DNA from: Lysinibacillus sp. 2017
Lineage (GTDB): Bacteria; Bacillota; Bacilli; Bacillales_A; Planococcaceae
DNA: 64,000 bases
NCBI RefSeq assembly: GCF_003073375.1
Contig: NZ_CP029002.1
Coordinates: 1,722,001-1,786,000 of the forward strand
Direction: 5' to 3'
This document shows, piece after piece, positions 1-9,269 of the stretch; positions within the stretch are counted from its first letter, which is position 1; the number at the start of each line of letters is the position of its first letter. The notes under the pieces were generated by a model that saw only the letters and a program-made list of their open reading frames with translations, was not told where the DNA came from and made no database searches. A program made the translations under genes and the position numbers.

Positions 1-74
1 TGCATCAAATGGAAGGAATTATAGGAGAGATATATACAATGCTTATGTCTTAAATTATTTTAGGGGGGAGAAAG

Positions 75-494
75 ATGCAAATAGCTTTCGCGAATCTAAA
101 CCATATATCTGAAGTTGTATCATTTTTCAATGAAAATTTAGATAGTAATCATAGCGCAGTTTATTCCGAAGAGTTTGTATGTCCTCTTGGAATTAAAGCA
201 GCCATCAGAAGAAATCAAATGATAGTAGCAACAGTAGAAGGTCAAGTAGTGGGAGCATTTCGATTTTATAGAAAAAAGACACAAAATAAAATTTCTTTAT
301 ATCAATTTGCGATAAGAGGGGATTATCGGGGTCAAGGATTGTTAAAAAAGATGTTAAAACCGATAAATGATTTACCTATCATGATACTTTGTCCAATGAA
401 TTCTGATTTTAATGACTATTTTCGTAAAACGGGTTGGAGTTTACAAGAACAAAATGAAGAGTATAAAATCTGGGTTTTTAGTAACCTTCATTAA
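75..494 (+). CDS. GNAT-family N-acetyltransferase
   Basis: A 139-residue single-domain protein of the GNAT acetyl-CoA-dependent acyltransferase fold. The central acetyl-CoA pyrophosphate-binding motif is visible as RGDYRGQGLLKKML (residues about 79-92), preceded by the strand ISLYQFAI. The ATG is chosen because a GGGGGGAG ribosome site lies 5 bases upstream. It is monocistronic and followed by a strong bidirectional hairpin shared with the convergent protease gene. Substrate cannot be told from sequence. The family is firm; the function is open. Confidence 0.85.
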   Translation: MQIAFANLNHISEVVSFFNENLDSNHSAVYSEEFVCPLGIKAAIRRNQMIVATVEGQVVGAFRFYRKKTQNKISLYQFAIRGDYRGQGLLKKMLKPINDLPIMILCPMNSDFNDYFRKTGWSLQEQNEEYKIWVFSNLH

Positions 495-520
495 TTGGTT
501 TTTTTAATAACAAATCGCAA

Positions 521-553
521 AAAAGAGAAATTGCGCTGTGCAATTTCTCTTTT
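521..553. terminator. Bidirectional intrinsic terminator
   Basis: A perfect 14-bp stem (arms 521-534 and 540-553) with a 5-nt GCTGT loop. The stem is A-rich on one side and T-rich on the other, so it can end transcription from both the acetyltransferase gene and the convergent protease gene. Confidence 0.9.
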
Positions 554-596
554 TGTTTGAACTGAAATTAATTATAACTCGTACTCGGTAACTTCT

Positions 597-3500
597 TTAG
601 TTGCCGTTACCGTTACCATTACCGTTGCCGTTACCATTACCATTACCATTACCGTTGCCGTTACCGTTACCGTTACCGTTACCGTTACCGTTACCGTTAC
701 CGTTACCGTTACCGTTACCGTTACCGTTACCGTTACCGTTACCGTTACCGTTACCGTTACCGTTACCGTTACCATTACCATTACCATTACCATTACCATT
801 ACCATTACCATTACCATTACCATTACCATTACCATTACCATTACCATTACCATTACCATTACCATTACCATTACCATTACCATTACCATTACCATTACCG
901 TTGCCGTTACCGTTACCATTACCGTTGCCGTTGCCGTTGCCGTTACCATTACCGTTACCATTGCCTGGCTTCCCAACATTCACTTCAAACGTTAGTGTGT
1001 TTTCACCATACGTTACTGTAATCTTTGTAGTACCTTGACCTTTACCTTTTACAGCACCCGCTTTTACAGTAGCAATCTTATCATTCTCTACTTTGTAATT
1101 TGCAAGTGTTGTAACGTCTTTTTCTGTTACTTTACCGTCAAAAGTAGTTATTTCATTAATCTTAACCATAACTTCTTTACCTATACTAGTTTCAACCTGA
1201 GCTTGGTCGATTTCTAGAGTTACTACCGGTTCTTCTATAACCGGCGCCTTAACTGTAACATTTACATTTACTTCATTATTACCGTATGAAATAGTAATTG
1301 TCGTTGTGCCATCTCCTACTGCAGTTACTAATCCATTTACTACAGTTGCAACATTTTCATCTGCAATAACATACGTAGCTTTTGAAGTTACATCTTCCTC
1401 TGATGCCTCGCCTTCAGCAGGCGTTGATGTTTCCGTTACCGCAAGCTGTGCAGTTTCTCCAACTGTTAGATCTAACACAGTAGGGTTTACAGAAAGTGTT
1501 AAGACAGGTTCTACTATTTCTTTTTCATAGATTATTGCCTCGCCAACATTTCCAGCAGCGTCAGTAATTACTACTGTCACAGCATTCGTTTCTGCTGTTA
1601 CTGGGAATGTGAAGCTACCGTTCTGATTTAATTCAAAAGCAACTGGCGCTTGTACTTCGCCATTTACCGTCGCAATATATGAAGCTTTTAATTTATCATT
1701 TAAATTGTAATCTAAACCGTATAAATATAATTCTTCATTGTAATCGATATACTTATCAGTTACTTGTCCTGTAGCGACACCTTCAGCTACTGAACCTGTA
1801 ATTTCCGGCTTTGTCGTTTTTACAACAATTGGTCCAACATAATCCGAAACTACTCCTGTAGCAGCAAGACCTGTGAAGTCAATTGTATATAGACCATCCG
1901 GAATCGTTGTTGCAGGTGCTGAGCTCCACGGTTTGTATTGCCCGCCAACGTTCAGCGTATAAGATCCTTTTCCAAGCGAAGTACCTGCGTGTAGATAACC
2001 GATGTAGCCATCTCCATATTCTCCGCCTTCAGGATTCATAATATCCCAAAGCTCGATATAGTTCGTTGATACATCTCCAGTTAATGTGAATGAAAGTACA
2101 GCCGAGTCTTTCACGCCATCTCCGTTAAACGATAAGTCTGTTTCTGTAATCTTGAAGTCTTTTAGTTGAGTTGTAGCCACACTACCGAAATCAGCAGCGA
2201 ATGGCAATGAAATGTCTGTAGCTCCACCGTTAATGTGGATATATCCTAGTATTTCAGAGCCGTTTGGTGCCGTAGCTTGTGAGGCAGTTAATGTAATATT
2301 TAAAATTTGCTCACCAGCTAGATTAAATGTCGGCTGATCTACTGTAACGGCAGCATCACCAAATGTTTTTGTTACATCTACTGATACATTGTATTGGCCG
2401 CCATTTCCTTTAATATCTTTTACTAATACTTGTTTCGTTACAGAAATATTCCCGTCTTTCAGTGATTGAGGACCAAAAGTAACAGTACCTTTCTGGTTTT
2501 CTACAACAGCTCCAGTTCCATCTAAAACTGCCGTATCAAGTGCATACGCAAGAATTTCTGGATGAGCAGCTGCATAAGGGTTTACACGCCCTGCACCTTG
2601 AGAGAACACATCATATTTTGCTGTGTCTAAAACTTTTGCAGTATTGGATAGCGCAACTTTTACATCGAACGCGTTCCAATCAGGATTTGCTTGTTTCACT
2701 AATGCAGCAATACCCGCAATATGTGGTGTTGCCATAGAAGTTCCTGTTTTGCGATCATATGCTTTATCGTAAACTGCATTAGGGAAATCTGTTTTATACA
2801 TTGGAATCGTTGACATAATATTTGTTCCAGGCGCTGATACGTCTGGTTTAATATCAAAGTTTGGTGTAGATGGTCCACGTGAACTAGAAGAGTTTACATC
2901 ATCCCCAGTTGTCGATGTGGAACCAAACTTACCAAAGCTTACTTTTCCAGTTCCGCCTGCTAATGCAGCGCGGATAGCATTACCATCTGTTACGGACAAA
3001 TCGAATGTTGGCAGGAACTCAAATGAGTCACCAAGGAATGTACCTGAAATATCTGGTGCATTTGTTCCGCCAGCAAAGTTATGAATAATTGTTGCAACTG
3101 CTCCATTTGCTTTGGCATTCGCAATTTTATCAACAAATGCGATACTGCCGCGAGAAATCAAAGCCACTTTACCTTCTACATCAATTCCTTCAAAATCTTT
3201 CATTTCTCCGTTTCCAGGAATCGCAACTAGATCAAATTCTCCTTGAAGCTGTGCTACTAAATTTCCACCAAAAGTAGTTCCCATCAATGGAAGTTGTTTT
3301 GTAAGATTGAAATCGCCTACTGTAACGTTAACTTCACCGTTATACATTGTTTCAGGATTTGTTGTGTTACCAACTGCAATCCCTAAACGAGCAGTTGCTG
3401 GTGTTCCCATAGTACCGCGGTTTGGACCAGAGTTTCCTGTTGCAATCACTCCAATTGTTCCAGCCATCATTGCATTATTAATAGCAAATGAGCCAGCATC

Positions 3501-4574
3501 TGTTTCAGAGTTAGCACCGCCGCCAAGTGAAAGATTGATAATGTCCATTTCTTCTATTACTGCAGTTTCAATTGCTTTCACAATACCAGACGTAGCACCA
3601 CTTCCATATGCCCCAAGAACACGATAAGCATACAGGTCTACTTTTGGAGCGATTCCTTTAATACCGAATTCGTTAGCTCCGATTGCTGCAATTGTTCCGG
3701 CAACATGTGTACCGTGAGAAGTATAGAACGCGCTTCCGTTTGCATTAAATTCAGGTGTCCCAGCTGGGCGCTCTGAAGGTAATGTCTCCGATGCATCGTT
3801 ATCTTCACGGGGCTTAGTGTAAGTTGACGAGTTAGGGATGAAGTTTTTCCCGCCTTTATAAACTCCAGCAAACTCAGGGTGGTCTGCATCAATACCAGTA
3901 TCTAGTACAGCTACTTTTACCCCTTGTCCTTCAATTCCTTCATTCCAAAGCTGTTCGATGCCAAGGAAAGAATTACTTGTATTCATTTGAGCTTCTAATT
4001 GATCTTCCTTAATAAGTTCCGATGATTTCGTTGAATTATCCTCTGAAGCATAAACAATTGCATCAGGTTCAATTAATGTAATTCCTTCAATTGTTAGTAA
4101 TTTCGGAAGGTCATTTGCTTTGATAGTTGCCGCAAAACCGTTTAACACCGTATCAAATGTGTATCCTTGCGTCATCTGTACTTGTTTTGCAACTAACTCT
4201 CTTTTTACTTTTGCCTGTTGAGCTTTAACATTTGAACGAACTTCATTTGCTCGAGCATTAGAGAATTTTTTGCCTTTTACTTCGCTCATCCCTTGCTCTA
4301 GTGCAACTGGCTTTTCAGATAAATGAACGATAACTGCAACCTCTTCATTGCCTGATACATTTTGTAAGCTTTCATGAAGAGTGGGACCATCTTTAGACAA
4401 GCTTAGCTGTTCAGCAATAGCCGCCTTTAGTTCGATCATACTTTGACTTTGACTATCCTGCTTGAATGGATTCCGTTCTTCAGCACTAGCACTCGAGAAT
4501 GGAACTAATAGAGAAAGCACCATAACGAAAGCTAGAATACTACTTAAGAACTTTGTAAACTTAAACTTATTCAA
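597..4574 (-). CDS. Secreted subtilisin-family (S8, Vpr-like) serine protease with Big domains and a Gly-Asn tail
   Basis: A 1325-residue extracellular serine endopeptidase. In order: signal peptide (1-31); I9-type propeptide (about 75-170); S8 catalytic domain with Asp225 (AVLDTGIDADHPEF), His290 (SHGTHVAGTIAA) and Ser613 (GTSMATPHIAG); a PA insertion (about 440-545) between His and Ser as in Vpr/lactocepin-like subtilases; a beta-sandwich region; two bacterial Ig-like Big_2 repeats (about 1025-1195); and a (Gly-Asn)61 tail at about 1204-1325. No LPXTG or SLH anchor is visible, so the tail may act as a wall-spanning spacer. The start is TTG with GGGGGG 9 bases upstream. It is monocistronic. 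Protease identity is secure; the substrate and the tail's role are inferred. Confidence 0.95.
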   Translation of the reverse strand: MNKFKFTKFLSSILAFVMVLSLLVPFSSASAEERNPFKQDSQSQSMIELKAAIAEQLSLSKDGPTLHESLQNVSGNEEVAVIVHLSEKPVALEQGMSEVKGKKFSNARANEVRSNVKAQQAKVKRELVAKQVQMTQGYTFDTVLNGFAATIKANDLPKLLTIEGITLIEPDAIVYASEDNSTKSSELIKEDQLEAQMNTSNSFLGIEQLWNEGIEGQGVKVAVLDTGIDADHPEFAGVYKGGKNFIPNSSTYTKPREDNDASETLPSERPAGTPEFNANGSAFYTSHGTHVAGTIAAIGANEFGIKGIAPKVDLYAYRVLGAYGSGATSGIVKAIETAVIEEMDIINLSLGGGANSETDAGSFAINNAMMAGTIGVIATGNSGPNRGTMGTPATARLGIAVGNTTNPETMYNGEVNVTVGDFNLTKQLPLMGTTFGGNLVAQLQGEFDLVAIPGNGEMKDFEGIDVEGKVALISRGSIAFVDKIANAKANGAVATIIHNFAGGTNAPDISGTFLGDSFEFLPTFDLSVTDGNAIRAALAGGTGKVSFGKFGSTSTTGDDVNSSSSRGPSTPNFDIKPDVSAPGTNIMSTIPMYKTDFPNAVYDKAYDRKTGTSMATPHIAGIAALVKQANPDWNAFDVKVALSNTAKVLDTAKYDVFSQGAGRVNPYAAAHPEILAYALDTAVLDGTGAVVENQKGTVTFGPQSLKDGNISVTKQVLVKDIKGNGGQYNVSVDVTKTFGDAAVTVDQPTFNLAGEQILNITLTASQATAPNGSEILGYIHINGGATDISLPFAADFGSVATTQLKDFKITETDLSFNGDGVKDSAVLSFTLTGDVSTNYIELWDIMNPEGGEYGDGYIGYLHAGTSLGKGSYTLNVGGQYKPWSSAPATTIPDGLYTIDFTGLAATGVVSDYVGPIVVKTTKPEITGSVAEGVATGQVTDKYIDYNEELYLYGLDYNLNDKLKASYIATVNGEVQAPVAFELNQNGSFTFPVTAETNAVTVVITDAAGNVGEAIIYEKEIVEPVLTLSVNPTVLDLTVGETAQLAVTETSTPAEGEASEEDVTSKATYVIADENVATVVNGLVTAVGDGTTTITISYGNNEVNVNVTVKAPVIEEPVVTLEIDQAQVETSIGKEVMVKINEITTFDGKVTEKDVTTLANYKVENDKIATVKAGAVKGKGQGTTKITVTYGENTLTFEVNVGKPGNGNGNGNGNGNGNGNGNGNGNGNGNGNGNGNGNGNGNGNGNGNGNGNGNGNGNGNGNGNGNGNGNGNGNGNGNGNGNGNGNGNGNGNGNGNGNGNGNGNGNGNGNGNGNGNGNGNGNGNGN
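600..965 (-). repeat. Hexamer tandem repeat encoding (Gly-Asn)61
   Basis: Sixty-one uninterrupted hexamers, each encoding Gly-Asn on the minus strand (GGTAAC, GGTAAT or GGCAAC). The variants are arranged in blocks: 19 consecutive GGTAAC-type units (660-773) and 21 consecutive GGTAAT-type units (774-899). The mixed five-unit pattern at 600-629 recurs exactly at 900-929. This indicates expansion by slippage and segmental duplication. The opposite strand is an incidental Leu-Pro open frame. Confidence 0.95.
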
Positions 4575-4882
4575 ATCTCAATTCCCCCCTTGTTTTAATT
4601 TTCATACTTTTCAGTTTAGTATGACGCTTACAATTTATCACAAGGAAACCAATTTATATATCGAAATACTCTGATATTTCTAAATATTGATATAAAGTAA
4701 TAGTTTATGGAAAATAGGTTACATCTATCTTCCTGGTAATATAATAAAAAGTAGAACTTTCAGAATGGAATTAAAGAAAGGGCTGAGAAAAACAACTAAA
4801 ATAGGCCTCTTGGAATGGGAAATCCCTATTCAAGAGGCACGATTATTGAGGTGCATTTATATAATTATATTTTAGTAGCTTG
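4575..4882. other. Intergenic region between protease and Hsp20 genes
   Basis: About 310 AT-rich bases that must hold the protease promoter (minus strand). No convincing -35/-10 pair stands out. The only clear structure is the hairpin at 4805-4838 behind the Hsp20 gene. Confidence 0.5.
4805..4838 (-). terminator. Probable terminator of the hsp20 gene
   Basis: Inverted repeat GCCTCTTGGAATGGG / CCCTATTCAAGAGGC with one bulged base and a short AAAT loop. It lies about 45 bp downstream of the Hsp20 stop and is followed on the minus strand by a T-rich stretch. The U-tract is imperfect. Confidence 0.55.
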
Positions 4883-5332
4883 TTAATAAAAATCTATATC
4901 AATACTTTGTACGTTAGTTTGTGCCGTTTTAAGCATTCTTACCTCAAGCACACCATTTCTATAAATTGCCTTCACACTGTCTCTAGAAACAGGACTTGGT
5001 AGGAATATAGAACGATAGAAGCCACCTGCATAACGCTCTTGTCTAAACATATTTCCATCATTTATTTCTGTTGCTTTATTGATGGAACCTCTAATGCTTA
5101 ACATATTCTGATCAACATTGATCTGTATATCGTCGTCCTTTTCTAAACCAGGAATATCACAAATAACGATGACTTCCGTTGCTGTTTCATGCACATCGAC
5201 TTTCATGCCGCTAAAGTTTCCAAACATATTATCAAAAAAACTCAAATCAAAAGGAAAAGCTGAAAACATCCGGTCAAATTCTTTTCTTACATTCGATAAT
5301 TGTTTAAATGAATCATCAGGTAGTAATGACAT
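4883..5332 (-). CDS. Hsp20/alpha-crystallin family small heat shock protein
   Basis: A 149-residue ATP-independent chaperone that holds unfolding proteins. The alpha-crystallin domain spans about residues 42-138 (MKVDVHETATEVIVICDIPG ... FYRSIFLPSPVSRDSVKAIY, NGVLEVRMLK). It ends with an IDI tripeptide resembling the I-x-I oligomerisation motif. The start is supported by AGGAGG about 8 bases upstream. It is a single-gene unit; no CIRCE or HrcA operator is visible upstream, so class I heat-shock control is not supported. Confidence 0.9.
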   Translation of the reverse strand: MSLLPDDSFKQLSNVRKEFDRMFSAFPFDLSFFDNMFGNFSGMKVDVHETATEVIVICDIPGLEKDDDIQINVDQNMLSIRGSINKATEINDGNMFRQERYAGGFYRSIFLPSPVSRDSVKAIYRNGVLEVRMLKTAQTNVQSIDIDFY

Positions 5333-5673
5333 TCTATAAGCCTCCTATTTACTTTTGCTTATATTTTATGTGCAGGGCTCCTTAAATTGGCTGGGCAATA
5401 TCAATTATTTAGTGAAATTCACATTACAGAGAACCTGTTTGAAGGACTGATCTGGATAAATGTTTATTTCGATGTGTATCCGGATGGCCGCTGAATGTTT
5501 GGGCAGGAGGTGGGGAGGGGTAATATACAACTAATTGTCAGGCGAAATTTCGGAAGTATATTTCTATTCTTAATAGTAGGAAAAAGTGAAATAGTTTTAC
5601 TTTTAGGAAGGGAACAATTGGCACATCGAACCACAAAAAATTGTGTTACAATGGATGCTTGAAAGGAAGCATC
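5333..5673. other. Intergenic region between hsp20 and the acyltransferase gene
   Basis: About 340 bases separating divergently transcribed genes. It must contain promoters for both. A short hairpin (CACAA/TTGTG) lies just before the acyltransferase start region. I see no gene, repeat or known RNA motif. Confidence 0.4.
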
Positions 5674-6642
5674 ATGAAAAGAACAGCATATTTTGATAAC
5701 GCAAAAGCTATTTTAATTTACTTAGTTGTATTAGGACATTTACTATCGGGCTATTTGTTGGAAAATAAATATTTAGACACATTATATTTAGTTATCTATT
5801 TATTCCATATGCCAGCCTTTATTTTAATTTCAGGACATTTTTCTAGAAAAATTAAAAGTAAAGCAGATCTAAAGAAAATCGCTAAAACTTTGATTTTACC
5901 CTATGTTATTTTCCAACTCATATATAGTCTTTACTATAAAAGCATCTTTGGTGACGGAGTAGAAATAGAGTTTTTTGAACCACGCTACGCCTTATGGTTT
6001 TTACTCAGTATGGTGATGTGGAAACTCATGCTATTGGTGTTCGGTGGTCATAAAGCGATGGTTTTAGTATCCATCGTTGTATCCTTACTAGTAGGTTATA
6101 TGAGTGAAGTGAATGAGTGGCTAACTTTATCGAGAACATTTTTCTTCTTCCCATTCTTTTTAATAGGTTATTACTTGAATCGGGAAAATTTTGCGAAGAT
6201 GAAAAATAAATGGAACGTACGAGTTGCGAGTACACTAGCGGTTATGCTTGTACTACTCGTCTATTTATACGGCGATGTCCATTGGCAGGAATGGTTTTTA
6301 GGACGTATACCGTACGAAGAGATTCACTATGGAATACTTCAATCAAGTGTACTAAGCAGATTACTAATTTACGGATTAATGATGGTTAGTACATATATCT
6401 TTTTAACACTTGTTCCAAAGGGAAATCTATGGTACACAACGATTGGCGGTAAAACACTATGTGTCTATTTACTACATTTATTTATCGTCCGAGCATTTAA
6501 AGAAACTCAAATTTTTGAATGGATAGAGGATACGGGGAATTATCTCGCATTGTTTGCGATTGCCTTTATCATTGTCTATGTATTATCGCGTAAATGGGTG
6601 TGGCGCATAACTGCTCCGATACTTACAGTAAATAAGAAATAA
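5674..6642 (+). CDS. Membrane acyltransferase, acyltransferase-3 (OafA/fucose O-acetylase-like) family
   Basis: A 322-residue polytopic protein of about ten membrane segments. The N-terminus MKRTAYFDNAKAILIYLVVL followed by GHL is the typical start of acyltransferase-3 enzymes, where Asp and His of this first helix are conserved. FHMPAFILISGHF carries a second conserved His. Such enzymes O-acylate cell-surface glycans using acyl-CoA. The ATG at 5674 is preferred over an upstream TTG because AAAGGAAG sits at ribosome-site distance before it. It is monocistronic with its own terminator. The glycan acceptor is unknown. Confidence 0.85.
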   Translation: MKRTAYFDNAKAILIYLVVLGHLLSGYLLENKYLDTLYLVIYLFHMPAFILISGHFSRKIKSKADLKKIAKTLILPYVIFQLIYSLYYKSIFGDGVEIEFFEPRYALWFLLSMVMWKLMLLVFGGHKAMVLVSIVVSLLVGYMSEVNEWLTLSRTFFFFPFFLIGYYLNRENFAKMKNKWNVRVASTLAVMLVLLVYLYGDVHWQEWFLGRIPYEEIHYGILQSSVLSRLLIYGLMMVSTYIFLTLVPKGNLWYTTIGGKTLCVYLLHLFIVRAFKETQIFEWIEDTGNYLALFAIAFIIVYVLSRKWVWRITAPILTVNKK

Positions 6643-6657
6643 TAGCAAAACAATTCA

Positions 6658-6703
6658 GACTGCAGAAAACTCTAGAGAAATTGAGTTTTCTGCAGTCTTT
6701 TTC
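6658..6703 (+). terminator. Intrinsic terminator
   Basis: A perfect 15-bp stem (GACTGCAGAAAACTC and its complement), 10-nt loop, then TTTTTC. It closes the acyltransferase transcript. Confidence 0.92.
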
Positions 6704-6817
6704 GTTTAAAGTAAGTAAACATGAATTCTAAATCGAGCTTAAGGTATTTCAATACGTTTAAAATCCAATATAAATATAGACAAAAATCGCATTATTATAA
6801 AAATTAAGTTAATATCA

Positions 6818-6846
6818 TTCGCATTATTTAAATTAAACGGTATACT
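6818..6846 (+). promoter_or_regulatory. Candidate sigma-A promoter of metNPQ
   Basis: TTCGCA (6818-6823), 17-bp spacer, TATACT (6841-6846), about 45 bp before the ATPase start. Four of six and five of six consensus matches. There is no S-box or T-box in the short leader. Confidence 0.4.
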
Positions 6847-6891
6847 TAGATGCATTGTGACAAATGTTACAGGTTAGCTGGAGGAAAATAC

Positions 6892-7635
6892 ATGATTCAA
6901 TTACATAATGTCAGTAAAAAATATGAGGAGTTTTATGCGGTCAAAAACGTATCACTTACTATTAATCAAGGCGAAATTTACGGATTAATAGGTCCAAGTG
7001 GGGCAGGGAAATCGACACTACTAAGGCTGATGAATCTACTAGAATTTCCAGATGCCGGTGAGGTAAATGTGGCTGGACAACAGCTCACATACCTATCTTC
7101 AAATCAATTACGTAATGCGAGAAAATCCATTGGTATGATTTTTCAACATTTTAATTTAGTAGCAAATAAAACAGTATATGAGAACGTTGCAATTTCATTG
7201 AAGTTAGCAAATTATCCAAAACGAGAAATAAAAACAAGAGTGGAAGAATGCTTAAAATTTGTTGGGCTTGAATCGATGCAGAAAAGATATCCCTCACAGT
7301 TAAGTGGTGGACAAAAGCAACGTGTCGCGATTGCGCGTGCGTTAGCAAATAAGCCACAAATGTTACTTTGCGACGAGCCTACCTCTTCACTCGACCCAAC
7401 GACGACCGCTGAAATTTTAACAGTATTGCAAACGATCAATAAAACGTTTGGTGTAACGATTGTCATTGTCAGCCATGAGATGGACGTGATTAAGAGTATT
7501 TGTCAGCGTGTTTGTGTCTTAGCAGACGGTAAAGTTTATGAAACGGTAGACATTATCCCGGCTGGCATTACTAAAATCGCACACGATCCACAAACCTTCG
7601 TCGAACAATTAACGAGGAAGGATGACGTGAAATGA
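6892..7635 (+). CDS. metN: ABC transporter ATPase, MetN-like but lacking the C-terminal NIL domain
   Basis: A 247-residue ATP-hydrolysing subunit of a methionine-type ABC importer. Walker A GPSGAGKST (about 34-42), Q-loop IFQHFN, signature LSGGQKQRVAIARA, Walker B LLCDEP and H-loop SHEMD are all present. The family's usual length is about 340 residues; the missing part is the C-terminal NIL/ACT-like domain that in MetN senses methionine for transinhibition. The start at 6892 is preferred because GGAGG precedes it; an upstream ATG lacks a site. It overlaps the permease start by 4 bases (ATGA). Substrate is inferred from the lipoprotein partner. Confidence 0.85.
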   Translation: MIQLHNVSKKYEEFYAVKNVSLTINQGEIYGLIGPSGAGKSTLLRLMNLLEFPDAGEVNVAGQQLTYLSSNQLRNARKSIGMIFQHFNLVANKTVYENVAISLKLANYPKREIKTRVEECLKFVGLESMQKRYPSQLSGGQKQRVAIARALANKPQMLLCDEPTSSLDPTTTAEILTVLQTINKTFGVTIVIVSHEMDVIKSICQRVCVLADGKVYETVDIIPAGITKIAHDPQTFVEQLTRKDDVK

Positions 7636-8294
7636 TAGATATTTTAGTACAATACCAAGCAGAAATACTTCAATCGATTTTAGAAACATTTATGATGGTT
7701 GGCGTATCGATAGTAGCTGCAATAATTGTAGGATTACCCGTGGGCACACTGTTATTTTTATGTCGTAAGGAGCGTTTATTAGAAAATCGTATATTGTATG
7801 TAACATTAAATTTGCTGGTGAATATTATTCGATCATTTCCGTTTTTATTACTGGTCGTGTTTTTAATTCCATTTACTAGATGGCTTGTCGGAACTGCGAT
7901 TGGGACGACAGCTGCAACTGTACCGTTAGCGATTATTGCGATTGCTCATTATTCTCGTCTTGTTGAGCAATCGTTGTTAGAAGTACCTAAAGGCGTTATC
8001 GATGCAGCTATTTCAATGGGTGCTTCGGTGAAGGAAGTGATTTTTAAATTTCTATTTGTTGAAGCGCGTTCGGGCCTTGTTCTTGGTCTAACAACCTCTA
8101 CAATAAGCTTTATTTCGTATTCAACGATTATGGGCGTCGTTGGTGGTGGAGGAATTGGAGATTTTGCAATTCGATACGGCTACCAGCAATTCAAAACTGA
8201 TCTTATGATGTATATGATCATCATTATGATAATTCTTGTACAGGGAATTCAGATAATAGGCACTACTGTTGCAAGAAAAATAGATAAACGATAG
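7632..8294 (+). CDS. metP: Methionine-type ABC transporter permease
   Basis: A 220-residue inner-membrane permease with five hydrophobic segments. The cytoplasmic coupling loop is readable as EVPKGVIDAAISMGASVKEV, the EAA-type motif contacting the ATPase. Length matches MetI/MetP permeases (about 220 residues). Translational coupling with the ATPase (ATGA overlap) and a 10-bp gap to the lipoprotein gene show one operon. Called metP to avoid confusion with the cystathionine synthase metI. Confidence 0.88.
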   Translation: MIDILVQYQAEILQSILETFMMVGVSIVAAIIVGLPVGTLLFLCRKERLLENRILYVTLNLLVNIIRSFPFLLLVVFLIPFTRWLVGTAIGTTAATVPLAIIAIAHYSRLVEQSLLEVPKGVIDAAISMGASVKEVIFKFLFVEARSGLVLGLTTSTISFISYSTIMGVVGGGGIGDFAIRYGYQQFKTDLMMYMIIIMIILVQGIQIIGTTVARKIDKR

Positions 8295-8304
8295 GAGCAA
8301 AAAA

Positions 8305-9132
8305 ATGAAAAAATTATTCATGCTATTCACAGCGCTAGTTGTATTCTCACTGGCAGCATGTAGCGAAAAAGACGAAGCCGTTCCGAACAACAATGAAGCA
8401 CAAGAACAACAGTCTACTACTTTGAAGGTGGCGTCATTAATCCCACCTATGACTGAAATTTTAGATGTTGTAAAACCATTATTAGCTGAAGAAGGTATCG
8501 AGCTTGAAGTGGTCATTTTAGGGGATAACGTCCAACCAAATGCGGCATTAGCAGCAAAGGAAGTGGACGCAAACTTCTTCCAACATCAACCATTCATGCA
8601 AGAGTACAATAAAAGTACCGATTCTAATTTAGTAGCGATTGAAAAAATTTACTATCCGAACTTCGGTATCTATTCGAAAAATTATAAATCATGGGATGCA
8701 CTTCCTAATGGTGCAACACTAGCCATTGCAAATGATTTATCAAATATAGACCGTACACTACAATTACTAGCACAACATGACGTGATTACATTAAAAGAAA
8801 AAACGGATACATATTACGCATTAAAAGATATTGCAACGAATCCGAAAAACTTACAATTTAGTGATGTCGACCTATTAATGTTAGCGCGTATGTATGATGA
8901 AGCAGATGCGGTAGTTATGTATCCAGCATATGCAGCTCCACTTGGATTAACACCGACAAAAGATGCCATTCTAACTGAAGGTACAGGCAATGAATATGCG
9001 CTTCAATTAGTAACACGCGAAGATAATAAGGACGATGTAGTGATTCAAAAGCTGAAGGAAGCAATGGTCAGTGATGAAGTTCGTGAATTTTTAATCGAAA
9101 ACTATGAGGAAACAGCATCACCAGCGTTTTAG
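8305..9132 (+). CDS. metQ: MetQ/NlpA-family substrate-binding lipoprotein
   Basis: A 275-residue lipoprotein. The signal peptide ends in a lipobox LAAC with the lipidated Cys at about residue 20. The mature part shows the NlpA/MetQ fold with LKVASLIPPMTEILDVVKPL, VDANFFQHQPFMQEYN and DADAVVMYPAYAAPLGL. The family binds L-/D-methionine or derivatives at the outer face of the membrane for MetNP. A ribosome site AGGAG is 8 bases before the ATG. Transport of a related amino acid cannot be excluded. Confidence 0.88.
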   Translation: MKKLFMLFTALVVFSLAACSEKDEAVPNNNEAQEQQSTTLKVASLIPPMTEILDVVKPLLAEEGIELEVVILGDNVQPNAALAAKEVDANFFQHQPFMQEYNKSTDSNLVAIEKIYYPNFGIYSKNYKSWDALPNGATLAIANDLSNIDRTLQLLAQHDVITLKEKTDTYYALKDIATNPKNLQFSDVDLLMLARMYDEADAVVMYPAYAAPLGLTPTKDAILTEGTGNEYALQLVTREDNKDDVVIQKLKEAMVSDEVREFLIENYEETASPAF

Positions 9133-9269
9133 CGAACGGTTACTTGAATATATTTTTAGAGTAAATTTATAAAATCATTCCTATTAGTCAAACCTTAGAA
9201 TGAGATGAGTTAAGACAGAAAGCTGTTTAACTCTTTTCAAAAAATTAATGGAGGTTGATTGGATCAAAT

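Noticed and set aside
600-965. CRISPR-like or satellite repeat
   Set aside because: The unit is 6 bp with no spacers and lies in frame within a protease gene.
601-1038. Plus-strand open frame of about 145 codons encoding Leu-Pro repeats
   Set aside because: It is the exact complement of the Gly-Asn hexamer array; no ribosome site and no other coding sign.
6720-6891. S-box or T-box upstream of metNPQ
   Set aside because: None of the conserved riboswitch sequences is present; the leader after the candidate promoter is only about 45 nt.
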